Shown: in pieces, positions 5,368-11,046 of the stretch
Layout: each line of letters opens with the position of its first letter
How positions within the stretch are numbered: the stretch's first letter is position 1
Source of the DNA: JBQTIQ01 sp052387955
GTDB taxonomy: Bacteria; Actinomycetota; Acidimicrobiia; Acidimicrobiales; JACDCH01
Length of the DNA stretch: 11,046 nt
Direction of reading: 5' to 3'
Assembly: GCA_052387955.1 (NCBI GenBank)
Contig: JBQTIQ010000036.1
Span: forward strand, 1 to 11,046
Translations under genes and position numbers: made by a program
The notes under the pieces: generated by a model
Database searches by the model: none
Told to the model about the DNA's origin: nothing
Seen by the model: the letters and a program-made list of their open reading frames with translations, nothing else

Positions 5368-8256
5368 ATGACGCTGCGGGCTGGGGTGCGGGTCTATGTC
5401 GCCTTCGGTGCCGCCCTCCTCGCCAGCCTGGTGGCCCTCACGATCCTGACCGTCGCCAGCCTTCACGACGCCGCCGATACCGAGGCCCGGCGCTTCCGGT
5501 CGCTGCGTCTGGCCGACCAGCTGCGACAGACGTCGGACGACCTCACCCGCATGGCCCGGAGCTACGCCGATACCGGTGACCCCGACTTTCGTCGGTACTT
5601 CGAGGAGATCCTCGCCATCCGCGACGGCGATGCTCCGCTACCGGAGAACTACGACGGGATCTATTGGGACGTCGTCACCGCCACCGGCGACCGGCCCACC
5701 GGGAGCGGCCCACCGATCGCCTTTGACGATCGGGCCGCCCGGGAGGGCTTCACCACCGAGGAGCTGGCTCTGCTCACCGAAGCCCGCGACCGCTCCGACG
5801 AGCTGGCCGTCTTCGAGGTCGAGGCCTTTGCCGTGCTCGACGCCGCGCTGGGCACACCGGCCGAGGCCGCCGCCCGCGACGAGGCCGCCGCCCTGCTCAA
5901 CGGGTCCGGGTACCACCGGGCCAAGGCGCGGATCATGGAGCCGATCGGGCGGGTCTTCGACCTGGTGGATGCCCGGACCGGCGACGAGGCCGACGCCGCG
6001 GCCGATCGGGCGCAGCTCCTCTCGGTCCTCTCGATGGGGGTGGCTGCATCCTTGTTGGCGGGCATGGCGGTGGTGGCGACCGTCTCCCGCCGCTCGGTGC
6101 TGGCACCGGTGCAGGCGTTGGACGACGCCACCGCCCGCATCGCCGCCGGCGACCTCGACGCCGTCGCCCCCGGGGGCGGGGTGCGCGAGATCGACAGCCT
6201 CGCAGGCCGGTTCAACGCCATGACCGCGGCGCTGCGCGACGAGGCCGCGACGGTACGGCGGCGGACCCAGGAGCTGGAAAGGGCCAAGGAGGAAGCCGAG
6301 GCCGCCGACCGGGCCAAGAGCGCCTTCCTGGCCACCATGAGCCACGAGATCCGTACCCCGATGAACGCGGTCATCGGGATGTCGAGCCTGCTCATCGAGA
6401 CCGAACTGGACCCCGACCAACAACGGTTCGCCTCCATCATCCGCACCAGCGGCGAATCCCTGCTCACTCTCATCAACGACATCTTGGACTTCTCCAAGAT
6501 CGAAGCCGGGCGGATGGAGCTCGAACAGGCGCCTTTCGATCTGGTCGACTGTGTCGAGTCTGCCCTCGAGCTCGTTGCCGCCAGGGCAGCGGAGAAGGAC
6601 GAGGAGGTCGACCTCGCCTACCTGTGTGCCAACACTGTGCCGCCGTGGGTGGTGGGCGACGTCACCCGCCTGCGGCAAGTTCTCCTCAACCTCTTGAACA
6701 ACGCGGTGAAATTCACCGAGCGAGGAGAGGTCGTCGTCCGGGTCAGCGCCGAACCCCTGACCGACGGCGACGGCGACGGCCAAACCTACCGGCTGCGTTT
6801 CGCGGTGTCGGATACCGGTATCGGGATCCCCCGGGAGCGCCTCGGCAGCCTCTTCGAATCGTTCACCCAGGTCGACTCGTCCACCACCCGCCGCTTCGGC
6901 GGTACCGGCCTCGGGCTCACCATCGCCAAGCGCCTGACCCAGCTGATGGGCGGAGAGATCCGAGCCGAGAGCAAGGTGGGGAAGGGGTCGACCTTCCATT
7001 TCTCCATCGTCGCCCAACGGGCGCCCGACCAGGTGCGGGCCCGAGCGCCCGGGCGCCAACCCCATCTCGCCGGGAAACGAGCGTTGGTCGTGGACGACAA
7101 CGCCACCAACCGCGAGATCCTGGTCCGCCAGACGTCGGAGTGGGGGATGTCGTCGGAGGCCTTCGCCGAGCCCGTCGACGCCTTGGGCGCGATCGACGGC
7201 GGCGGACGCTTCGACATCGCCCTGCTCGACATGATGATGCCGGAGATGGACGGCGCCACGTTGGCCCGGGCCATACGCGACCGTGCTCCGAGCGCGTCGA
7301 TGCCGATCGTGATCCTGAGCTCGCTCGGGCGGGCCCTGGGCCCCGAAGTCGCTGACCTCTACGCCGCCTACCTGACGAAGCCGATCCGCCCCTCACAGCT
7401 GCACGACACCCTGATGGAGGTCCTGGCCGAGCAGCCGGTACGGGTAGCGGCGGCCACGTCGGCGCCGGCGCCCACCTTCGACCCCACCATGGGCCGGGAC
7501 CATCCGTTGAGGATCCTGCTGGCCGAGGACGTGGTGGTGAACCAAGAGCTGGCGTTGTTGCTGCTCGAGCGGCTCGGGTACCGGGCCGACACCGCCGCCA
7601 ACGGGATCGAAGCCATCGAGGCCCTACGCCGTCAACACTACGACCTCGTCCTCATGGACATGCAGATGCCGGAGATGGACGGCCTGGAGGCCACCCGCCG
7701 GATCCGGCGGGCGTGGCCGCCACCAGGCGGCCCCCGCATCGTGGCCATGACCGCCAACGCCCTCACCGGGGCCCGGGAGGAGTGCCTCGAAGCTGGCATG
7801 GACGACTTCGTGACCAAGCCGCTCCAGCTCGATGGCTTGATCCGGGCCCTCGTCGGCACCGACGCCGAGACCGCGGGGCCGCCCGTGACGGGAACCGGAC
7901 CGGCGGCGCCGGCATTCGACCCGTCCCCCCTCGACGAGTTGGCCGAGGCCATGGGTGAGCAGGGCGGAGAACTCGTCGGCCAGCTCATCGCCACCTTCTT
8001 GGGCGAGGCGCCGGCGTTGCTCGGGTCGATCCGCACCGCGGAGGCTTCCGGAGACGCCCATGCCCTGCGCCGGGCGGCCCACTCGCTGAAATCGAGCAGC
8101 GCCAGCCTCGGCGCGCTGGCGTTGTCGGCCCAGTGCCGGGACCTCGAGACGCTCGCCAATTCGGGCACGACCGCGGCCGCCGACCCGCTCGTCACCGGCG
8201 CCGAACAGGCCTTCGCCGAGGCCCGCGAGGCGCTCGAAGCCCGGCTCGCGCTGTGA
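5368..8256 (+). CDS. Hybrid sensor histidine kinase (TM-sensor-TM-HAMP-HisKA-HATPase-REC-REC-HPt)
   Basis: This 962-aa kinase has two membrane helices (about 9-31 and 219-238) enclosing a helical extracytoplasmic sensor. The sensor carries QLRQTSDDLTRMARSY, TGDPDFRRYFEEI and ENYDGIYWD, a pattern shared with some chemoreceptors and hybrid kinases. HAMP follows at about 239-293. The dimerisation domain has His326 (SHEIRTPMN). The ATPase domain has the N box (NLLNNAVKFT, 441-450), G1 (DTGIGIP, 482-488) and G2 (GGTGLGLT, 511-518). Receiver 1 has Asp576/577, Asp621 and Lys671; receiver 2 has Glu720/Asp721, Asp764, Thr795 and Lys817. The C-terminal HPt has His905 (AAHSLKSSSASLG). All phospho-sites are intact, so a His-Asp-His relay can run internally and end at the divergent OmpR-type regulator. 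The ligand is unknown. Confidence 0.95.
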   Translation: MTLRAGVRVYVAFGAALLASLVALTILTVASLHDAADTEARRFRSLRLADQLRQTSDDLTRMARSYADTGDPDFRRYFEEILAIRDGDAPLPENYDGIYWDVVTATGDRPTGSGPPIAFDDRAAREGFTTEELALLTEARDRSDELAVFEVEAFAVLDAALGTPAEAAARDEAAALLNGSGYHRAKARIMEPIGRVFDLVDARTGDEADAAADRAQLLSVLSMGVAASLLAGMAVVATVSRRSVLAPVQALDDATARIAAGDLDAVAPGGGVREIDSLAGRFNAMTAALRDEAATVRRRTQELERAKEEAEAADRAKSAFLATMSHEIRTPMNAVIGMSSLLIETELDPDQQRFASIIRTSGESLLTLINDILDFSKIEAGRMELEQAPFDLVDCVESALELVAARAAEKDEEVDLAYLCANTVPPWVVGDVTRLRQVLLNLLNNAVKFTERGEVVVRVSAEPLTDGDGDGQTYRLRFAVSDTGIGIPRERLGSLFESFTQVDSSTTRRFGGTGLGLTIAKRLTQLMGGEIRAESKVGKGSTFHFSIVAQRAPDQVRARAPGRQPHLAGKRALVVDDNATNREILVRQTSEWGMSSEAFAEPVDALGAIDGGGRFDIALLDMMMPEMDGATLARAIRDRAPSASMPIVILSSLGRALGPEVADLYAAYLTKPIRPSQLHDTLMEVLAEQPVRVAAATSAPAPTFDPTMGRDHPLRILLAEDVVVNQELALLLLERLGYRADTAANGIEAIEALRRQHYDLVLMDMQMPEMDGLEATRRIRRAWPPPGGPRIVAMTANALTGAREECLEAGMDDFVTKPLQLDGLIRALVGTDAETAGPPVTGTGPAAPAFDPSPLDELAEAMGEQGGELVGQLIATFLGEAPALLGSIRTAEASGDAHALRRAAHSLKSSSASLGALALSAQCRDLETLANSGTTAAADPLVTGAEQAFAEAREALEARLAL

Positions 8257-8401
8257 AACGGCTCGCTCCGGGCTGGGGGCCCTCCGCTCGCGGGCCGGTT
8301 GCTCCCTGGCGGTCGCGACGCCGACCTGACTGGACGGCGGTGGTCTGCTAGGTCACGGCCCGCGCCAGCTGTGCCGTCCATCGGCGAGGGGCTTGAGGCG
8401 C

Positions 8402-8434
8402 CCGGCGTTGGGCCGGCGTTGGGCCGGCGTTGGG
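8402..8434. repeat. Three perfect tandem copies of an 11-bp unit
   Basis: CCGGCGTTGGG occurs three times without mismatch at 8402-8412, 8413-8423 and 8424-8434. The 11-bp period places the copies on nearly the same helix face, so it may be a regulator-binding array, or simple slippage in GC-rich DNA. Confidence 0.9.
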
Positions 8435-8514
8435 ATATCGGGCGTCGTCGGGGCGGTCAGAGTTGGCACCGAGTTGGGCGCATCGCGCTGGTATGGGCAC
8501 CGACACCGACAGAT

Positions 8515-8556
8515 CCTCCTGGTAGCGCCGATCGGGACGGCGCCTGAACCAGGAGG
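8515..8556 (+). promoter_or_regulatory. Shine-Dalgarno-sequestering hairpin upstream of the sigma-like gene
   Basis: CCTCCTGGT (8515-8523) is the exact reverse complement of ACCAGGAGG (8548-8556). The second arm contains the AGGAGG ribosome binding site of the gene at 8563. Inside it GCGCCG (8525-8530) pairs with CGGCGC (8538-8543) around a 7-base loop, giving 15 base pairs broken by an asymmetric bulge. In the folded mRNA the ribosome binding site would be fully paired, as in RNA thermometers and other translational switches. The structure is seen in the sequence; the regulatory role is inferred. Confidence 0.65.
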
Positions 8557-8562
8557 CTCACG

Positions 8563-9333
8563 ATGTCCAGGAATGGCCGAACATCGTCGTGGCGATCGGA
8601 GCGGCTGAACCCCTTCGACCCTGACCAGCTCGACAAGGTCCTACGAGAGCTCAGGGGTCGGGCTCAGGCCGGCGAATCGGTTGACGCCCTACGGGCCGAG
8701 TTCTTCGAGCGCCTGTGGCCCTGGGCCACCAGATCCGCCGACCGCGAAACCCGCCTGCTGCCCCCCCATGCCGATGTTGACGAGCTCCGGAGCCGCCTTC
8801 TCCACGCGGTGTGGCGCACCTGCCAGGGCCTCGACCCGTCGAACAGCGAAACCTGGGCCGCCCTCTTGCGCATCCGCTGGCGCGGGGCTCGGGCCGATGC
8901 CGCCCGAAGCGACGACCGCCTCTCCCGCACCGACCGCCGTCGGGTGGGGACCGATCCGGCGGCACCGGTGCTCGGCGAAGAAGGCTGCAACGCCAGTGAT
9001 TCGACGGGTGGGCCGGTTCCTCGGACGGCATCCGAGCCGGGGGCGGCGCTGGACCGGCGGTTGCTGGCGGAGATCGGCCGCTACCCGCAACCGGTCGATG
9101 CGCTGGAGCAACACGTCGACGACCGCTGGGACCCCGAGCGGGCGGCAATGGACGGCGCTATGTCCGACGAGCTCCAACGCTGGCTGCGCGACGATCTGCC
9201 CGAGGACGTGGCCAAGGACGTCCACGCCTGGTGGCAGCGCACCGGCGGCCACGGCGAGCTGCCCGTGGGCCTCGAACGACGGGCCCAGGCCTATGCCTTC
9301 CGTCTCGCCGCGCTCGTCGAGACCGCGAGCTGA
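8563..9333 (+). CDS. Sigma-70 region-2-like regulatory protein
   Basis: The 256-aa product follows AGGAGG with a 6-base spacer. Residues about 44-118 resemble region 2 of sigma-70 factors: a helix FFERLWPWATR, then DVDELRSRLLHAVWRTC (71-87), GLDPSNSETW (89-98) in place of the usual RFDPxRG-FSTYA, and LRIRWRGARADAAR (102-115) in place of the RIRGAxxDxLR segment of WhiG/SigF-type factors. A low-complexity linker (about 128-160) follows, then a charged helical C-terminal part that I cannot match to region 4. It could be a divergent sigma factor, a sigma-like fragment, or an unrelated helical regulator. The gene has a structured leader and its end overlaps the convergent BTAD gene by 43 bp. No membrane or secretion signal is visible. 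Confidence 0.6.
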   Translation: MSRNGRTSSWRSERLNPFDPDQLDKVLRELRGRAQAGESVDALRAEFFERLWPWATRSADRETRLLPPHADVDELRSRLLHAVWRTCQGLDPSNSETWAALLRIRWRGARADAARSDDRLSRTDRRRVGTDPAAPVLGEEGCNASDSTGGPVPRTASEPGAALDRRLLAEIGRYPQPVDALEQHVDDRWDPERAAMDGAMSDELQRWLRDDLPEDVAKDVHAWWQRTGGHGELPVGLERRAQAYAFRLAALVETAS

Positions 9334-10100
9334 TCGCCATGCGCACGCCGGAACTCCCTGCGGATCTCGGAACCCACATCGATCTTCGACCCGCCGCGGT
9401 GCAGGGCTTCGCCGAACGCGGCCGTCGCCAGGTCCAGGCGCTGGCCATCGGCGACGAGCGCGTCGCGACAGCGTTCGTAGACAGCCAGGGCGCGGCCGTA
9501 CCTGCCCTCGCTGAGGTGGGCGAGGACCAGCAGGCGCCACGCCCGTTGGCGCCAGGCCGCATGGTCGACGATGGTCGTCAACCGGGCCGTGGCCCCGTCC
9601 GAATGGCCCAGCCCGAGCTGGGCTGCGGCGGTGGCCTCGTCGACACCGAGGAGGACTTCGCTCAGGCGGGACGATTCCGCCTGAGCCGAGACGACATCGG
9701 ACAGGTCCTGGTACGGCACACCCCGCCACCAGCTCAGCGCTCGGCCGCAGCGCCGGAGAGCCGGCGCCCAGGCCTCCCGGGCCAACAGAGCGAGGGCAGC
9801 AGCCGTGTCACGGCAGAGCTCGTCGGAATCGGTCGTCCACCCGATGCCGGTACCCCGGAGCCGAGCTCGGCCCGCGACGAGCTCGACTCGAAGCGGGAGC
9901 CGGCCGCCGATGAGCTCGTCGTCGAGCGCCGACAGCTCGTCGTAGCCGAAGAAGCTCGCGGTGCCCAGGAGATCCGCACCGTGCCCGCCGTGAAGCGCTA
10001 TCCACGCCAACAGCCGGCCTCGTTCTACCTCGACGGGGTCGCGCCCGTCGACGAGGAGGCACGTTGGCCCGAGAACACCGACGACCACCACCTTCCTCAC
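9291..10100 (-). CDS. SARP/AfsR-like protein with bacterial transcriptional activator domain (BTAD)
   Basis: The 269-aa product starts at GTG 10100. Residues about 100-236 form the helical-repeat BTAD: ALSWWRGVPYQDLSD (121-135), an Arg-Leu helix, the LLGVDEATAAAQLGLG helix pair, WRQRAWRLLVLAHLSEGR (183-200) and YGRALAVYERCRDALV (201-216). This is the domain order of AfsR/DnrI/EmbR-type activators, which bind direct repeats near target promoters through an N-terminal winged helix. Here the N-terminus begins as usual (VLGPTCLLVDG, 9-19) but the winged-helix part is short. The normal LWG and the VSRLRR recognition segment are missing, so DNA binding may be lost or changed. The 3' end overlaps the convergent sigma-like gene. 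It lies 87 bp from the divergent zinc-ribbon gene. The targets are unknown. Confidence 0.8.
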   Translation of the reverse strand: MRKVVVVGVLGPTCLLVDGRDPVEVERGRLLAWIALHGGHGADLLGTASFFGYDELSALDDELIGGRLPLRVELVAGRARLRGTGIGWTTDSDELCRDTAAALALLAREAWAPALRRCGRALSWWRGVPYQDLSDVVSAQAESSRLSEVLLGVDEATAAAQLGLGHSDGATARLTTIVDHAAWRQRAWRLLVLAHLSEGRYGRALAVYERCRDALVADGQRLDLATAAFGEALHRGGSKIDVGSEIRREFRRAHGDQLAVSTSAARRKA

Positions 10101-10187
10101 CCCAGTACGGTCGTCCAGCAGCCAGCGGGCCCGGCCGTCGATCCCCCACTTCCGCCGATTTCTTCACGGTCCCGGGCTGGAGGCCGG

Positions 10188-10589
10188 CTGCGCCCGACGC
10201 CGCGGTGCGATCGGTGCGGGTGCCACCTGGCGTTCGATCATGCCGACGCCCGCGTGTGCTCGCCGTGCACGAACCGGGCCAGGCAGGCGCAGCTCCGACG
10301 GGTGCCAGCGGTGCCGGCCGGCACCCCGTTGCGCATGCTGATAGCCGCCTGGGACGACGGGTTCGACGTGTTCGCCGAAGTGGCCGGGGGCAACGTGCGA
10401 GCCGCAGCCGCGCTCGCCTGCCATCTTCGCCTGGTACCGACCACATGGCGCCTCACCGACCGACAGCTGGCCAGCCTCGCCGTCGAACGGAGCACGCCGG
10501 CGACCGAGCTGGCCCGCCGATGGGGCGTGAGCCGCTGGACGATCACGGCCTGGCGCCGTCAGCTGGGGCTCGAACGCCGCCCCAAGTAG
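10188..10589 (+). CDS. Small zinc-ribbon plus helix-turn-helix protein (possible CTG start)
   Basis: The reading frame is much longer upstream, but that part is antisense to the BTAD gene and looks non-coding. Protein-like sequence begins around 10190. The zinc-ribbon-like knuckles CDRCGC (7-12) and CSPC (24-27) are followed by a helical middle part (WDDGFDVFAEVAGG). The C-terminal helix-turn-helix reads TELARRWGVSRWTITAWRRQ, of the type seen in small DNA-binding proteins. No ATG or GTG is in frame nearby. CTG at 10188 has GGAGG (10179-10183) four bases upstream and gives 133 aa; an ATT at 10158 or a GTG at 9990 are alternatives. It is divergent from the BTAD gene, so both could share the 87-bp gap as regulatory region. 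Cytosolic regulator is inferred; I know no named family. Confidence 0.55.
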   Translation: MRPTPRCDRCGCHLAFDHADARVCSPCTNRARQAQLRRVPAVPAGTPLRMLIAAWDDGFDVFAEVAGGNVRAAAALACHLRLVPTTWRLTDRQLASLAVERSTPATELARRWGVSRWTITAWRRQLGLERRPK

Positions 10590-10660
10590 GCGCCGCCGGG
10601 CGGTGGATGTCTGGCGGACTGGCGCATCCAGGGGCGCCCGTGGGGCCTACTCCCCTCCCG

Positions 10661-10924
10661 CTATTCGTCGGAGGGGTGCCAGTGGGGGTCGAGCGACTTG
10701 CCGTGGCCTCGGGGGCAGTGGCCGTACTCGGTCGGCCAAGCGTTCCAATGGTCGTAGCAGTACGCCGCGTCGCAGTGCCCGCAGTAGCCGGCATCGTCGT
10801 AGAAGCCGGCGCGGTGGACCTTGTCGTAACTCAGCGGTGCCGAGAACGCTTGAGCCAGCCGCTCGGCCCGGTCGTCGTCGATCTCGTCGCCGTACCCGTT
10901 GCCCGAACCCACTCCCCGGAACAC
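10661..10924 (-). CDS. Small Cys/His-rich hypothetical protein
   Basis: From GTG 10924 the product is 87 aa and acidic at the N-terminus (YGDEIDDD). It carries two metal-knuckle-like segments: YCGHCDAAYCYDHW (about 47-60) and YGHCPRGHGKSLDPHWHP (about 67-84). The spacing of Cys and His suggests a structural zinc site. The segment before it (ERLAQAFSAPLSYDKVHR) is helical. The frame stays open upstream to the window edge, and WWLVFRGVG just before and after the chosen start looks coding, so the true start may lie further right, past the low-quality G-run. I do not recognise a named family. It has no signal peptide and no clear operon partner in the window. Confidence 0.65.
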   Translation of the reverse strand: MFRGVGSGNGYGDEIDDDRAERLAQAFSAPLSYDKVHRAGFYDDAGYCGHCDAAYCYDHWNAWPTEYGHCPRGHGKSLDPHWHPSDE

Positions 10925-11002
10925 CAGCCACCAACGGGTCGACGCCCGCCGGCGGGCCCGCCGGCTGGCGGCGGGCGGCGGCCGGGCCCCGGCCGCCGGG
11001 AC

Positions 11003-11017
11003 GGGGGGGGGGGGGGG
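11003..11017. repeat. 15-base G homopolymer near the window end
   Basis: Fifteen consecutive G residues lie in a nearly AT-free stretch. Such a run is unusual even at this GC content and is a common sequencing or assembly artefact. If real, it would be a slippage-prone phase-variable tract or quadruplex-forming sequence. Frames across it cannot be trusted. Confidence 0.9.
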
Positions 11018-11046
11018 CCGCGCGCTGTTGCCCGCGTCCGTGGCGC

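Larger units (their letters stand above)
8257..8562 (+). promoter_or_regulatory. 306-bp intergenic region with leader structures upstream of the sigma-like gene
   Basis: No credible gene lies here. Bases 8258-8296 are very GC-rich and hold a 5-bp stem (GGCCC 8278-8282, GGGCC 8292-8296) that may help end kinase transcription. A three-copy 11-bp tandem repeat follows at 8402-8434, and a long hairpin covering the Shine-Dalgarno lies at 8515-8556. The promoter of the 8563 gene should lie between about 8300 and 8510, but I could not place it. Confidence 0.45.

Noticed and set aside
5638..7065. A 475-codon open frame on the minus strand
   Set aside because: It is antisense to the hybrid kinase, whose HAMP, HisKA and ATPase motifs are intact.
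8463..8480. A TGGCAC...TTGGGC pattern resembling a sigma-54 promoter
   Set aside because: The second element does not match the GC doublet spacing well, and actinobacteria generally lack sigma-54.
9231..10187. The upstream two thirds of the plus frame that ends at 10589
   Set aside because: It lies antisense to the well-formed BTAD protein and has shadow-like composition; only the part after about 10188 looks like protein.
1..11046. tRNA, rRNA, CRISPR arrays, insertion sequences, prophage genes
   Set aside because: None seen on reading both strands; the repeats present are short and lack the spacer or terminal-repeat structure these need.

Overview
The window reads as chromosomal DNA from a high-GC actinobacterium. 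An Acidimicrobiia-like lineage is my guess, from the very high GC, several GTG starts, a BTAD-type regulator and a PEP-CTERM/exosortase-like system outside the Proteobacteria. No rRNA, tRNA, insertion sequence, CRISPR array or phage gene is visible. The 15-base G run near the right edge suggests contig-end or low-quality sequence.

Left part (1-4284): a cell-envelope region. A VanY-like M15B D-alanyl-D-alanine carboxypeptidase, with an N-terminal membrane segment and a long helical stalk, runs leftward and is cut by the window edge. Divergent from it is a tight four-gene set: (i) a secreted 210-aa protein whose C-terminus is a PEP-CTERM-like tripartite sorting signal (VPILES, hydrophobic helix, Arg cluster); (ii) a 55-aa microprotein that is almost only an LAxTG-type sorting signal (LARTG, hydrophobic helix, basic tail); (iii) a compact 184-aa exosortase/archaeosortase-family protein with the Cys/Arg/His triad; (iv) a membrane GT2 glycosyltransferase. 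Genes ii and iii overlap by 4 bp, and iii and iv are 9 bp apart. I infer a protein-sorting module in which the transpeptidase-like enzyme processes the secreted protein and the glycosyltransferase may build the glycan or glycolipid acceptor. A strong hairpin separates the substrate gene from the machinery genes, and a cluster of CGGTCGA heptamers lies upstream.

Middle (4545-8256): a divergent two-component pair. An OmpR-type response regulator (minus strand) faces a 962-aa hybrid histidine kinase (TM-sensor-TM-HAMP-HisKA-HATPase-REC-REC-HPt) across a 91-bp shared promoter region. Together they contain all the elements of a multistep phosphorelay.

Right part (8257-11046): a regulatory cluster. 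A sigma-70 region-2-like protein is preceded by a hairpin that pairs its Shine-Dalgarno with a perfect anti-Shine-Dalgarno. It converges, with a 43-bp overlap, on a SARP/AfsR-like BTAD protein whose N-terminal winged helix looks shortened. Divergent from that is a small zinc-ribbon plus helix-turn-helix protein with no ATG or GTG start. Last is a Cys/His-rich hypothetical protein on the minus strand.
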